Shown: positions 1-8,548, counted from the first letter of the stretch. The stretch is 64,000 nucleotides of DNA from Streptomyces humi (GCF_001005085.2 NZ_LBMU02000053.1:17907-81906), one strand, 5' to 3'. The notes: generated from the letters alone by a model not told the origin. Made by a program: numbers and translations.

Positions 1-41
1 TACGGTACGGAACGACGGAGGAGGGTGGGGAGGTTCCGGAC

Positions 42-695
42 TCAGCAGGCGGAGAGGTAGCTGGTGAGGGCGCTCTTCTCGGCGGAGTCGACGGAGAGGT
101 TGTAGTAGTACTTCACCTGGACCCAGGCGCGGACGTAGGTGCAGCGGTAGGACGTGAGCGAGGGCATCCACTCGGCCGGGTCCTTGTCGCCCTTGGACTG
201 GTTGACGTTGTCCGTGACGGCGAGGAGCTGCGGGCGGGTGACGTCGTTGGCGAGGGCCTCGCGCTGGGCGGTGGTCCACTTGCTCGCGCCGGAGTCCCAG
301 GCCTCGGCGAGCGGGACGAGGTGGTCGATGTCGACGTCGGAGGCGGCGGTCCAGGTGGCGCCGTCGTAGGGGGAGTACCAGGAGCCGCTGGTGGCGGTGC
401 AGGCGGAGTTGGTGACGACGTTCGTGCCGTCGCGCTTGAGGATCCACTCCCGGGTGTTGCAGGTGCCGCTGATGGTGTCCCAGGTCGGGAAGAGGTCGCG
501 GTCGTAGCCGGTGCGGTTCTCGGTGGCCACGGTGAGCGAGGCGAGGTAGGTGCGGGCGGTGGCGGCGCTGACCGGGGTGGGGAGGGCGGCGGAGGCGCTG
601 GGCGAGTTGAAGAGGGCGGCAGAGGCTATGAGTCCGGTGAGGGCCGCGAGTATGCTGACTCGTCGACGCGCGTAGAACTTCGAAGTGCGAGCCAT
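42..695 (-). CDS. Secreted HNH-family nuclease (GmrSD/DUF1524-like C-terminal type)
   Basis: A 217-residue exported protein. Residues 1-37 form a signal peptide (basic MARTSKFYARRR, hydrophobic core, SASAA cleavage region). The mature part has DIDHLVPLAEAW at about 122-133 and NQSKGDKDPAEW at about 165-176, the HNH/beta-beta-alpha metal motif of extracellular actinobacterial nucleases. An upstream in-frame ATG exists at 812, but 695 is preferred: it has an AGGGAG ribosome site just upstream and begins exactly at the signal peptide. The gene is monocistronic, divergent from the manganese riboswitch unit. It probably degrades extracellular nucleic acid; substrate specificity cannot be told. Confidence 0.85.
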   Translation of the reverse strand: MARTSKFYARRRVSILAALTGLIASAALFNSPSASAALPTPVSAATARTYLASLTVATENRTGYDRDLFPTWDTISGTCNTREWILKRDGTNVVTNSACTATSGSWYSPYDGATWTAASDVDIDHLVPLAEAWDSGASKWTTAQREALANDVTRPQLLAVTDNVNQSKGDKDPAEWMPSLTSYRCTYVRAWVQVKYYYNLSVDSAEKSALTSYLSAC

Positions 696-885
696 GCGAA
701 CTCCCTGGTGGGGGTGGGGTGTTGGAGCGCGGGCGAGGGAATGCTCGCGCTGCCGCGTTGCCGGTGGGTGAGCGTTGGGTAAGAAGTTAGTGACGTGTTC
801 ATGACACGACAAGACGTGCGACGTGACTCACAGGCGCGATTCCCGGCCTTGGGATCGGTGGCGGGTTCACGTACTGTGGACGGAG

Positions 886-991
886 TTGAAGGGGAGTAGC
901 TCTTCGCCGGACCGTCGACATACTGCTCAGCCCGTCTGAGCCGGCGCCCGGAGGCGGACCTCGGTCAAGGGGTCGGCCAGCGAGACCTTCG
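886..991 (+). promoter_or_regulatory. yybP-ykoY manganese riboswitch
   Basis: The leader of the next gene shows the hallmarks of the yybP-ykoY aptamer. GGGGAGTAGC lies at 891-900, directly 3' of a P1 strand GAAGG (888-892). The 3' element GCGAGACCTTC (980-990) closes it, its CCTTC (986-990) pairing with GAAGG. Between them CGTCGACATAC and nested GC hairpins form the two stacked legs. Family knowledge: this RNA senses Mn2+ and turns on Mn exporters including the UPF0016/GDT1 family, which is what follows. About 115 bases separate the aptamer from the start codon and would hold the expression platform; I cannot tell terminator from ribosome-site masking. The rest of 696-885 holds the divergent promoters and no gene. 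Confidence 0.85.
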
Positions 992-1107
992 GCAAGCAGT
1001 GCACCCCCGTGCCGTACGGCGCGGGCGACCGTGTGCTGCCCTGCCGAGGTGTTCGTCTGCGAAGCGCGGTGCTCTCGGTGGGGTGGCCCCCGACCGATTG
1101 AGGACCC

Positions 1108-1689
1108 TTGATCAGCATCACCGTGACGGCGCTCGTCTTCGGCGTCATCTTCCTCGCCGAACTGCCCGACAAGACCGCGCTCGCCGGTCTCGTCCTGGGC
1201 ACGCGCTACCGGGCGTCGTACGTCTTCGCCGGGGTCGCCGCGGCCTTCCTGCTGCACGTCGTGCTGGCCGTCGCGGCCGGCAGCGTGCTGACCCTGCTGC
1301 CGCAGCAGATCGTGCACGCGATCACCGGTCTGCTCTTCCTCGGCGGCGCGGCCGTGCTGCTGCTGAAGAAGGGCGAGGAGGACGAGGAGATCCGCAAGCC
1401 CGCCGACCAGTCCTTCTGGAAGGTCGCCGGTACCGGGTTCATGCTCATCCTGGTCGCCGAGTTCGGCGACCTCACGCAGATCATGACGGCGAACCTCGCG
1501 GCGCGCTACGACGACCCGCTGTCCGTGGGCCTCGGCGCGGTGCTCGGTCTGTGGGCCGTGGCCGGGCTGGGCATCGTCGGCGGCAAGGCGCTGATGAAGA
1601 AGGTGCCGCTGCGGCTGATCACGCAGATCGCCGCCGTGCTGATGCTGGCGCTGGGCGTGTGGAGCCTGTGGGAGGCGTTCGCCGGCTGA
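1108..1689 (+). CDS. TMEM165/GDT1 (UPF0016) family manganese exporter
   Basis: A 193-residue, six-helix membrane protein with the two diagnostic repeats of the family: AELPDKTALAGL near residue 17 and AEFGDLTQIMTANLA near residue 118, the E-x-G-D-(K/R/L)-(T/S) signatures that bind the cation. They are separated by a charged loop (LLKKGEEDEEIRK). The start is TTG at 1108 with GAGGA just upstream; no ATG or GTG fits the first conserved helix. The upstream yybP-ykoY riboswitch makes Mn2+ efflux the likely role and implies induction by excess manganese. Calcium or proton exchange is described for eukaryotic relatives. Confidence 0.9.
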   Translation: MISITVTALVFGVIFLAELPDKTALAGLVLGTRYRASYVFAGVAAAFLLHVVLAVAAGSVLTLLPQQIVHAITGLLFLGGAAVLLLKKGEEDEEIRKPADQSFWKVAGTGFMLILVAEFGDLTQIMTANLAARYDDPLSVGLGAVLGLWAVAGLGIVGGKALMKKVPLRLITQIAAVLMLALGVWSLWEAFAG

Positions 1690-1894
1690 CCGGGCGGCGG
1701 TCCCGCGAGCTGAAGAGTCGGTGAACGGTCGGCGAAGGTGGTGGCGGGAGAGCCGCTCTGTTTTGTACCGTAGAGAAACAAAGTGGCTCCCGCCCGTTTT
1801 CCCTGACCGGCGGGCGGGGCCGCCTTGTCTGTTCCGGCCGTTTCCCGGCCCGTCTCTCCGGCCCGGTCCTCCCGGCCTGTTTAGGAGCTGCCCG

Positions 1895-2551
1895 ATGACG
1901 GCCACCGTCCTCACCGCCCGCGCCCTCCTGCTCGACATGGACGGCACCCTCGTCAACTCCGACGCCGTCGTGGAACGCATCTGGCGGCGCTGGTCCGAGC
2001 GGCACGGGCTGGACGGCGACGAGGTCATGAAGGTCGTCCACGGCCGGCAGGGGCACGCTTCCATGGCGCTGCTGCTGCCGGACCGGCCGGTGCAGCGGAA
2101 CCTCGCCGACAACGCGCGGATGCTGGCGGAGGAGACCGCCGACATGGACGGCGTGGTGGAGGTCCCGGGCGCGGCGGCCTTCCTCGCCTCGCTGGCCGGG
2201 CTGCCGCACGCCCTGGTCACCTCGGCGGACGTGCCGCTGTCGACGGCCCGGATGGCCGCCGCGGGCCTGCCGCTGCCGCGGGTGCGGGTGACCGCGGAGT
2301 CGGTGGGCGCGAGCAAGCCGGACCCGGAGGGTTTCCTGAAGGGCGCGGCCGAGCTGGGGGTCGACCCGGCGGACTGCGTGGTGTTCGAGGACTCCGGCGC
2401 GGGGATCGCGGCGGGGCGGGCGGCGGGGATGCGCGTGATCGGCGTCGGCCCGCGGGCGGGCCTGCACGGACCGGACGCGGTGGTGCGGGACCTGACGGAG
2501 GTGCGGATCGAGACGCTGGACGACGGCTCACTCCGGGTGCACGTCGGCTAG
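1895..2551 (+). CDS. HAD-superfamily sugar-phosphate phosphatase
   Basis: A 218-residue HAD subfamily IA hydrolase. Motif I is LLLDMDGTLVNSD near residues 12-23, motif II is the ALVTSAD segment, motif III the lysine in SVGASKPDPEGF, and motif IV VVFEDSGAGIAAGRAAGM. The cap lies between motifs I and II. The layout matches the 2-deoxyglucose-6-phosphate / glycerol-phosphate phosphatase group, so a small phosphorylated sugar or polyol is the probable substrate. ATG at 1895 follows AGGAG at 1883; longer in-frame extensions to 1721 lack this site. Stands alone after gdt1. Confidence 0.85.
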   Translation: MTATVLTARALLLDMDGTLVNSDAVVERIWRRWSERHGLDGDEVMKVVHGRQGHASMALLLPDRPVQRNLADNARMLAEETADMDGVVEVPGAAAFLASLAGLPHALVTSADVPLSTARMAAAGLPLPRVRVTAESVGASKPDPEGFLKGAAELGVDPADCVVFEDSGAGIAAGRAAGMRVIGVGPRAGLHGPDAVVRDLTEVRIETLDDGSLRVHVG

Positions 2552-2579
2552 GGGCCGGCCGGCGTGGGTTTCGCCGGCG

Positions 2580-2668
2580 GGCGTGAGTGGAGCGACCCGC
2601 AAGGGGCGCTGGGGGTACCTCCGGCCGAAGGCTGGGGGAGGAACCGCGCGGCCGGCCCCACTCACCCG
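2580..2668. repeat. Dispersed Streptomyces intergenic palindromic repeat, copy 1
   Basis: Between the two convergent genes lies a long hairpin. The outer arms GTGAGTGG and CCACTCAC enclose AAGGGGCGCTGGGGG, a central GGCCGAAGGC turn, and GGGGGAGGAACCGCGCGG. The same core recurs at 11095-11180 and 37675-37762, and shorter relatives occur inside two genes (21464-21502, 59954-59999). Its position at 3' ends suggests a bidirectional transcription stop. Confidence 0.7.
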
Positions 2669-2700
2669 CACGTGCCCGCGACCGACGGCCCGCCGCCTCT

Positions 2701-3675
2701 CTACGGCTTCGTCGTCTCCGACTCCAGCTTCGCCCGCGTGGCCGCCCCGTACACCCCCGACTCGTCCGTCAGGACGCCGCGCGTCACCTGGTACGTACGG
2801 ACCCCGCTCTCGGTCCTGCTGTCGTACTCGCCGGAGGCGTCCCCCGAGTACAGCCCCACCTGCTTCAGCCGCAGCTGGAGCTCCGTGACCTCGGCCCCGC
2901 TGTCGCCGGGGCGCAGCACCGGCGGCGTCGACGGCTGCGCGGACGCCGACGTCCCCGTCACCGGCGCCGACCGGGTCGGCGTGGCCGAGCGGGACGGGGT
3001 GGGGGACGGGCTCGCGCCCGACGGCGTGGCGGACGGCTCCGCCGAGGCACTGGGGCTCGCCGACACGGACGGTGACGCCGACGTCGCGGACGCCGTCGGC
3101 GACGTCGGCGCGGCGGCCGAGGGCGACCCCGGCGTCACGTCCGGCACACTCTCCCGGACGCTCTCGGGCCCCGCCCCGTCCCGCGTGGGCGTCAGATGGG
3201 CGAAGAGCCCGCTCACGAATCCCGCCACGGCGAGGACCGCCACCACCGCCCCGGCCACGGACAGCAGCAGCGCCCGCCGTGAACGCCGGCGGGGCCGTTC
3301 CTCCGGAGCCGGCGGGCCGGGCGCGTCGGATACGTCGTCGTACGGCGCTGCCCCCGCGTCGGCGTCCGGCACCGTCCGCATCGGCACCGTCGGCTCCCCC
3401 GGCGGCACCGGCACCGCCACCGGCACGGTCTCCGCCCCTCCGGCGGCCCCTCCGGCACCCGCCGCGTCGTGGCCGTCCTGGCCGTCGTGGCCGTCGAGCC
3501 CGATGTAAGGCCGTATCCGCAGCGGGTCGAAGTCCTCCGCCGCGGCCTGCTCCGCCGTACGCGCGTCGCGCAGGGCGTCGGACGCCCGCTGGTTGCAGTC
3601 GCAGGAAGGCGAGCCGTCCGGCCGCCTCGGTGCCCCGCACTCCGGGCACTGGCGACCCTCGGTCGTATCCGTCAC
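2701..3675 (-). CDS. Membrane protein with zinc-ribbon-like N-terminus and peptidoglycan-binding domain
   Basis: 324 residues. The N-terminus has CPECGAP...CDC (residues 10-28), like a degenerate zinc ribbon. It is followed by an acidic, Gly/Ala-rich cytoplasmic region, one membrane helix at about 133-158, a Ser/Thr/Pro/Ala-rich spacer at about 185-250 that would cross the wall, and a C-terminal PG_binding_1 domain (PGDSGAEVTELQLRLKQVGLY, then YDSRTESGVRTYQ). The order predicts an inside-to-wall anchored sensor or scaffold. GTG at 3675 has GGGAGG upstream. No catalytic domain is seen. Function beyond wall binding is unknown. Confidence 0.8.
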   Translation of the reverse strand: MTDTTEGRQCPECGAPRRPDGSPSCDCNQRASDALRDARTAEQAAAEDFDPLRIRPYIGLDGHDGQDGHDAAGAGGAAGGAETVPVAVPVPPGEPTVPMRTVPDADAGAAPYDDVSDAPGPPAPEERPRRRSRRALLLSVAGAVVAVLAVAGFVSGLFAHLTPTRDGAGPESVRESVPDVTPGSPSAAAPTSPTASATSASPSVSASPSASAEPSATPSGASPSPTPSRSATPTRSAPVTGTSASAQPSTPPVLRPGDSGAEVTELQLRLKQVGLYSGDASGEYDSRTESGVRTYQVTRGVLTDESGVYGAATRAKLESETTKP

Positions 3676-3851
3676 GGCGTCCGTCCCTCCCCTTGCAAAC
3701 CCCCCTTACAAACTCCACAGATTATGCGGAGCACCCACACGTACGTTCGCGGGAACCCCCGGGCTCAAGGGGTCGCGAAGAGGATTCGACGGGCCATAAC
3801 GGGTGAGACCGGCCACGATGGAGAATGGTTGACGCAACCCGGGAGGTCTCC

Positions 3852-5885
3852 ATGGCCGTGGACGCCACGCACGCGACGGCGAAGGAAGCGGAACAGGTCC
3901 CCGGCGGTGTGCTCGTCCCGATCGGCGCGCTGCTGCTCGGGCTGCTGCTGGCCGCGCTGGACCAGACCATCGTGTCCACCGCGTTGCCGACCATCGTCAG
4001 CGACCTGGGCGGTCTGGAGCACCTGTCCTGGGTGGTCACCGCCTATCTGCTGGCCTCCACCGCCGCCACCCCGCTGTGGGGCAAGCTCGGCGACCAGTAC
4101 GGGCGCAAGCGGCTCTTCCAGCTCGCGATCGTGATCTTCCTGATCGGGTCGGCGCTGTGCGGGATGGCCCAGGACATGGGCGAGCTGATCGGCTTCCGCG
4201 CGTTGCAGGGGCTCGGCGGCGGCGGGCTCATGGTGCTGTCGATGGCGATCGTGGGCGACCTCGTGCCACCGCGCGAACGCGGCCGCTACCAGGGCCTGTT
4301 CGGTGCCGTCTTCGGCGCCACCAGCGTGCTCGGGCCGCTGCTCGGCGGGGTGCTCACCGAGCAGCTCAGCTGGCGCTGGGTGTTCTACGTCAACCTGCCG
4401 GTCGGCGTCGTCGCGCTCGCGGTGATCGCCGCCGCGCTGCACATCCCGCGCCGCACCGCCCACCACGTCATCGACTACCTCGGCACCCTGCTGATCGCCG
4501 CCGTCGCCACCTGCCTGGTGCTGGTCGCCTCGCTGGGCGGGACGACCTGGGCCTGGGGTTCGGCGCGGGTCGTCGGACTCGCGGTGCTCGGGGTGGTCCT
4601 CGCCGTCGCCTTCGTCGCCGTCGAGCGGCGGGCCGCCGAACCCGTCCTCCCGCTGAAGCTCTTCGGCATCCGGACCTTCACGCTCGCCGCTCTGATCAGC
4701 TTCATCGTCGGCTTCGCGATGTTCGGGGCGATGACCTACCTGCCGACCTTCCTCCAGGTCGTGCACGGCATCTCGCCGACCCTGTCGGGCGTGCACATGC
4801 TGCCGATGGTGGTCGGCCTGCTGCTGTCGTCCACGCTCTCCGGCCAGGTCGTCAGCCGAACCGGCCGCTGGAAGGTGTTCCCGGTGGCCGGCACCGCGGT
4901 GACCACGATCGGGCTGCTGCTGCTCCACCGGCTCGACGAACACAGCCCGACCGCCGAGATGAGCGTCTACTTCTTCGTCTTCGGCCTGGGCCTCGGCCTG
5001 GTCATGCAGGTCCTGGTACTGATCGTGCAGAACTCCGTCTCGTACGAGGACCTGGGCGTCGCCACCTCCGGCGCGACCTTCTTCCGTTCGATCGGCGCCT
5101 CCTTCGGGGTCGCCATCTTCGGTTCCGTCTTCGCGAGCCGCCTCGCCGACAAGCTGGCGGACGCCTTCCGGGGCGTGCGCCTCCCGCCGGGCGTCACCCC
5201 GGGCGCCCTCAAGGCCGACCCGCGCGGCATCGCCGTGCTGCCGCCCGCGCTGCGCCCGGCGGCGCTGCACGCGTACGCGTCCTCGATCACCGACGTCTTC
5301 CTGTACGCGGCCCCGGTGGCCGCCCTCGGCTTCGTGCTGGCCTGGTTCCTCAAGGAGGACCGGCTGCGCGGCTCGGTCACCGCGCCGGACGCCTCGGAGA
5401 CCCTTCCGCCCAACCCGGTGCAGCGGTCGTCGTACGACGAGTGCTGCCGGGCCCTGTCGCTGCTCGGGACGCGCGAGGGGCGCCGGGAGGTCTACCGGAA
5501 GATCAACGAGCGGGCCGGAGTGGACCTGGTGCCCGCGGCCGGCTGGCTGCTGCTGCGGATCCGCAGGTACGGCTCGGTGGAACCGGGGCAGCTCGCCGAG
5601 CGCGGGGCCGTCCCGCTGACCGTGGTGCTGGAGGGCGCCCGGCAGCTGGAGGAACGGCGCCTGGTGGACCGGCTCGGTCTCGACCTGACCGCGACCGAGC
5701 AGGGCCGGGAGACCGCGGAACGGCTCGCCAGGGCCCGGGAGGAGTCCCTGGCCGAACTCCTCGGCGACTGGTGGGGCCCGGACCGCCCCACCGACCTGGA
5801 CCGCCTGGTGCGGGAGCTCACCGACGAGCTGTGCGGGACCGAACGTGAGCAGCCCCGGAACCCGGCGGCCCGGCAGGCCGGTTGA
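3852..5885 (+). CDS. DHA2-family 14-helix MFS drug exporter with C-terminal winged-helix-like domain
   Basis: 677 residues. Residues 1 to about 530 are a 14-helix EmrB/QacA-type proton antiporter: motif C-like LAALDQTIVSTALPTI, GKLGDQYGRKRLF (motif A), and a first-half GPLLGGVLTEQLSWRWVFYVNLP. After the last helix (WFLKEDRL) about 140 further residues follow. They read like a MarR-type winged helix: LVPAAGWLLLRIRRYGSV, AERGAVPLTVVLEGARQLEERRLVDRL, then ATEQGRETAERL. That is not part of the usual pump. ATG at 3852 follows GGGAGG; a start at 3825 lacks a good site. Convergent with, and overlapping by 68 bases, the acetyltransferase gene. Confidence 0.85.
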   Translation: MAVDATHATAKEAEQVPGGVLVPIGALLLGLLLAALDQTIVSTALPTIVSDLGGLEHLSWVVTAYLLASTAATPLWGKLGDQYGRKRLFQLAIVIFLIGSALCGMAQDMGELIGFRALQGLGGGGLMVLSMAIVGDLVPPRERGRYQGLFGAVFGATSVLGPLLGGVLTEQLSWRWVFYVNLPVGVVALAVIAAALHIPRRTAHHVIDYLGTLLIAAVATCLVLVASLGGTTWAWGSARVVGLAVLGVVLAVAFVAVERRAAEPVLPLKLFGIRTFTLAALISFIVGFAMFGAMTYLPTFLQVVHGISPTLSGVHMLPMVVGLLLSSTLSGQVVSRTGRWKVFPVAGTAVTTIGLLLLHRLDEHSPTAEMSVYFFVFGLGLGLVMQVLVLIVQNSVSYEDLGVATSGATFFRSIGASFGVAIFGSVFASRLADKLADAFRGVRLPPGVTPGALKADPRGIAVLPPALRPAALHAYASSITDVFLYAAPVAALGFVLAWFLKEDRLRGSVTAPDASETLPPNPVQRSSYDECCRALSLLGTREGRREVYRKINERAGVDLVPAAGWLLLRIRRYGSVEPGQLAERGAVPLTVVLEGARQLEERRLVDRLGLDLTATEQGRETAERLARAREESLAELLGDWWGPDRPTDLDRLVRELTDELCGTEREQPRNPAARQAG

Positions 5886-6375
5886 CGAGCTCCTTGCGGA
5901 ACCAGTGCTCGGCGTAGACGTCGTCGTTGTGCCGCTCGGTCTCGGTGTAGCCGAGCCGCGCGTACAGGGCGCGGGCCTCCACCAGGTCGGAACGGGTGTC
6001 CAGCACCATCCGTGCCGCGCCCAGGGCACGGGCCGCGTCCTCGGCCGCCGCGACGAGGAGCGCGGCACCGCCCAGGCCGCGTCGGCCCTCGGCCACGAAC
6101 ACCCGGGTGAGTTCGGCGGTGCCCGGTCCGAGCAGCCGGACACCGGCGCTGCCGGCCGGCTCGCCCTCGTACCGGGCGATCAGCAACCGGCCGGTGGGCG
6201 GGGCGAGTTCGGACCCCGTGCGGGCCGCGATCTCGCGCTCCAGCTCGGCCGGGTCGGTGCGCCGGTTCTCGTGCAGCAGGTACCAGCGGTCGCTGACCGC
6301 GGTGTAGTACGCCCGCCAAAGGGCCGTCGCGGCGGGGGAGTCAGGCGGTTCCGGGGTGATCGTCCAGGAGGTCAT
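5818..6375 (-). CDS. GNAT-family N-acetyltransferase
   Basis: 185 residues with the GNAT fold. LTRVFVAEGRRGLGGAALL is the acetyl-CoA pyrophosphate loop (R-x-x-G-x-G/A), and ARALYARLGYTETERHND is motif B. The start at 6375 (ATG in GGTCATGACC) fits a protein beginning MTSWTITPEPP. The 3' end runs 68 bases into the oppositely oriented MFS gene, so the last about 20 residues (PPGSGAAHVRSRTARR) may be non-conserved tail. The substrate is unknown; the family acetylates amines on small molecules or protein N-termini. Confidence 0.8.
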   Translation of the reverse strand: MTSWTITPEPPDSPAATALWRAYYTAVSDRWYLLHENRRTDPAELEREIAARTGSELAPPTGRLLIARYEGEPAGSAGVRLLGPGTAELTRVFVAEGRRGLGGAALLVAAAEDAARALGAARMVLDTRSDLVEARALYARLGYTETERHNDDVYAEHWFRKELVNRPAGPPGSGAAHVRSRTARR

Positions 6376-6535
6376 GACCCGTATCCCAGGCCGCACCGGG
6401 CCACCCGCGCAACCGGATATCGGTGACCTCGGGGCGGCCTGGCGGCCGGCAAGTACCGCCCGCTGTTTGCGGAGCGCGGTCCGGGTCACCCGAAGAGAGA
6501 GCCGGCCCGTCGGGCCGAGACACCGGAAGGCAACC

Positions 6536-7183
6536 ATGTCCACAGGCTTGATCATCGCGATCGTGATCGTGGCCGCCGTGGTCGTAGTCGCGGCCGTACT
6601 GGCCATGCGCTCGCGGAACAAGGGCCCGGGAAACCTGAAGCGGCGCTTCGGACCCGAGTACGAGCGGACCGTGGCCCAGCACGGCGGTGACACCAACGCG
6701 GCCGAACGTGAGCTCGCCGAGCGCGTGGAGCGCCACGGCGACCTGCACGAGCGACCCCTGGAACCGGCGGAACGCGAGCGGTACGCGGCTCGCTGGACGA
6801 CCGCACAGGAACACTTCGTCGACTCGCCCCGCGAGTCCGTGACCGAGATCGACCGGCTGCTCGCCGAAGTGGCCGCCGCCCGTGGCTTCCCGGCCGGCGC
6901 CGAGTACGAGGACCAGGTCGCCGCGCTCTCCGTGCACCACGCCGACCACGTCGACGGTTACCGCCGTGTCCACCGGGCCGCCGTGGCGCCCGTGGGCGGC
7001 GCTCCGCAGAACCAGGCCGGTACCGAGGAGATGCGCAGGGCCATGATCGAGGCCCGCTCCCTCTTCGAGGACCTGGTCACCTCGTCCACCGGTGAGCACG
7101 GCCGCCACCGCGCCGGTGTCGGGGCCGACACCGGCGGCCATATGCCCTGGTCCGCCGACCCGAGCCGTCCGAAGGAGAGCTGA
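6536..7183 (+). CDS. Membrane-anchored conserved actinobacterial protein of unknown function
   Basis: 215 residues. One membrane helix at about 4-24 (GLIIAIVIVAAVVVVAAVLA) is followed by a charged cytoplasmic helical domain: NLKRRFGPEYERTV, then ARWTTAQEHFVDSPRESVTE and IDRLLAEVAAARGFP. The last about 60 residues are low-complexity. ATG at 6536 has GGAAGG upstream. It is five bases from the following gene, which repeats the FVDxPRxxVxExDRxVxE motif, so the two are probably co-transcribed and act together. I know of no function for this type. Confidence 0.75.
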   Translation: MSTGLIIAIVIVAAVVVVAAVLAMRSRNKGPGNLKRRFGPEYERTVAQHGGDTNAAERELAERVERHGDLHERPLEPAERERYAARWTTAQEHFVDSPRESVTEIDRLLAEVAAARGFPAGAEYEDQVAALSVHHADHVDGYRRVHRAAVAPVGGAPQNQAGTEEMRRAMIEARSLFEDLVTSSTGEHGRHRAGVGADTGGHMPWSADPSRPKES

Positions 7184-7188
7184 CCGAC

Positions 7189-7998
7189 ATGACCGACGCG
7201 AAGACAGGACCGGGCCGCCGTCCGGCGGGCGGCGACGTGTATCCCGGCGGCGAGCCGCTGCCGGGCCGCGAGGAGCAGACCACCGACTGGGGCGACGCCT
7301 CCGTCAGCGGTGTCACCCCCGGCCAGGAGGAGGCGGCACCGGAACCCACCGGCCGCCACGACGACGGCCGCCACGACGACGGCCGCACGGGCGCCGGGTC
7401 CGGCGCCGGGGAGTCCGGCCCGGCCGTACTGGTGGCCGGCGACGGCCCGGGCCACGAGACGGACACCGGGCGTGGGACGGAAGCCGGGCGTGGGACCGAC
7501 ATCGGGCGGACGGACGCCGGACGGACGGGCGCCGGGCGTGGGACCGACACCGGGCGGACGGGCACCGGGCGGGCGACGGGAACCGCGCGTTCGGTGGACG
7601 CGGGGCTCGGGGCGGGCGCCGGGCGTGGGACGCACGCCGGGACCGAGGGGAGGACCGACGGAACCCTCGGACGCGAGACGGCCGTTGGCCGGCAGACGGA
7701 CGCCGAGGCCGACGGCGAGCGGCTGATGCCGAACGAGGAGCGCGGTCAGCTGGAGCGGCGGCTGCGGCACGCCGTCGCCGGTTTCGTCGACGAGCCGCGC
7801 GCGGCCGTGGAGGAGGCCGACCGGGCCGTCGAGGAACTCAGCGCCCGCCTGACCGACGCCGTCGAGCGCCGTCGCCAAGCCCTGCGAGGCAGCTGGCAGG
7901 CGGACGGCGGGGACCGGCCGGGCACGGCCGACACCGAACAGCTCCGGCTGGCCCTGCGCGACTACCGCGAACTCGCCGACCGGCTGCTGCACATCTGA
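7189..7998 (+). CDS. Repeat-rich hydrophilic protein sharing a domain with its upstream neighbour
   Basis: 269 residues. Residues about 75-165 are a disordered run of degenerate TGRGTD/GRTGAGRG units made by in-frame DNA repeats. The C-terminal about 90 residues hold the folded part: ERRLRHAVAGFVDEPRAAVE, EADRAVEELSARLTDAVERR, then LRLALRDYRELADRLL. This matches the FVDSPRESVTEIDRLLAEV motif of the preceding membrane protein. ATG at 7189 follows GAAGGAG with a five-base gap from the upstream stop. No signal peptide or membrane helix. Unknown function; the repeat tract length probably differs among strains. Confidence 0.75.
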   Translation: MTDAKTGPGRRPAGGDVYPGGEPLPGREEQTTDWGDASVSGVTPGQEEAAPEPTGRHDDGRHDDGRTGAGSGAGESGPAVLVAGDGPGHETDTGRGTEAGRGTDIGRTDAGRTGAGRGTDTGRTGTGRATGTARSVDAGLGAGAGRGTHAGTEGRTDGTLGRETAVGRQTDAEADGERLMPNEERGQLERRLRHAVAGFVDEPRAAVEEADRAVEELSARLTDAVERRRQALRGSWQADGGDRPGTADTEQLRLALRDYRELADRLLHI

Positions 7999-8010
7999 GT
8001 CACCACCGAG

Positions 8011-8445
8011 TCACGCCTGCGGGTCCGGTTCCGCCGTGCCCGCCGCCGCCCGGCGCTCCCGCCACTCGCGTACGACCTCCTCGACGTCGTACGGCTTCTT
8101 GCCCAGCGGGGGCCCGGGCGGCGGCTTGAACATCATGTCGCGGATCCTGACGTTGACCTCCGTGATGATCTTCCGGACGATCCGCTCCGAAGGTGCCGCC
8201 AGGGCCGCCGCGAGCGCGTCCTCCGCCTCCTTGCGCAGCGCGAGCGTCGGCGGCAGCATCGCCAGCCCCTCGCGGGCCATCTTCCGCTTGACCCACCACA
8301 GTTCGTCATAGGGCGTGTCCAGGACCGCCGGCAACGGCTGCCCCGCGCCCGGCAGTTCGTCGAACTCCCCGCGCCGCTGGGCATCTCGGATCTGCTTGTC
8401 GACCCAGGACTCGAACGGTACCCCGGGTGGCTTTCGCTCGGTCAT
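8011..8445 (-). CDS. DUF1992 (DnaJ-homologue subfamily C28 domain) protein
   Basis: 144 residues, essentially one DUF1992 domain. It has WVDKQIRDAQRRGEFDELPG and GAGQPLPAV near residues 14-42, LWWVKRKMAREGL, then a helical KIITEVNVRIRDMM segment. The GxFdxLPGxGkPL block is the family hallmark, shared with bacterial YhdN/YjdJ-type and human DNAJC28 proteins, whose function is not established. ATG at 8445. Convergent with the preceding operon and divergent from the FHA-like gene. Confidence 0.85.
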   Translation of the reverse strand: MTERKPPGVPFESWVDKQIRDAQRRGEFDELPGAGQPLPAVLDTPYDELWWVKRKMAREGLAMLPPTLALRKEAEDALAAALAAPSERIVRKIITEVNVRIRDMMFKPPPGPPLGKKPYDVEEVVREWRERRAAAGTAEPDPQA

Positions 8446-8548
8446 GACACCATTGTGCCGGACGCGGATCCGCCGGGCGTTTTATCATGCGGCCGAGATC
8501 CAGCAGGGATCTCAGGGAAGACCCAGGAACCGCGCAGGGGGAACGCAC

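Noticed and set aside
3825..3851. Upstream ATG for the MFS pump adding nine residues
   Set aside because: GGGAGG is placed for ATG 3852, while 3825 has no ribosome site.
3765..6143. A very long open frame on the minus strand across the MFS gene
   Set aside because: It is antisense to a clear DHA2 pump and reads as Gln/Arg/Asp/Gly-rich low-complexity sequence, the usual shadow of high-GC coding DNA.
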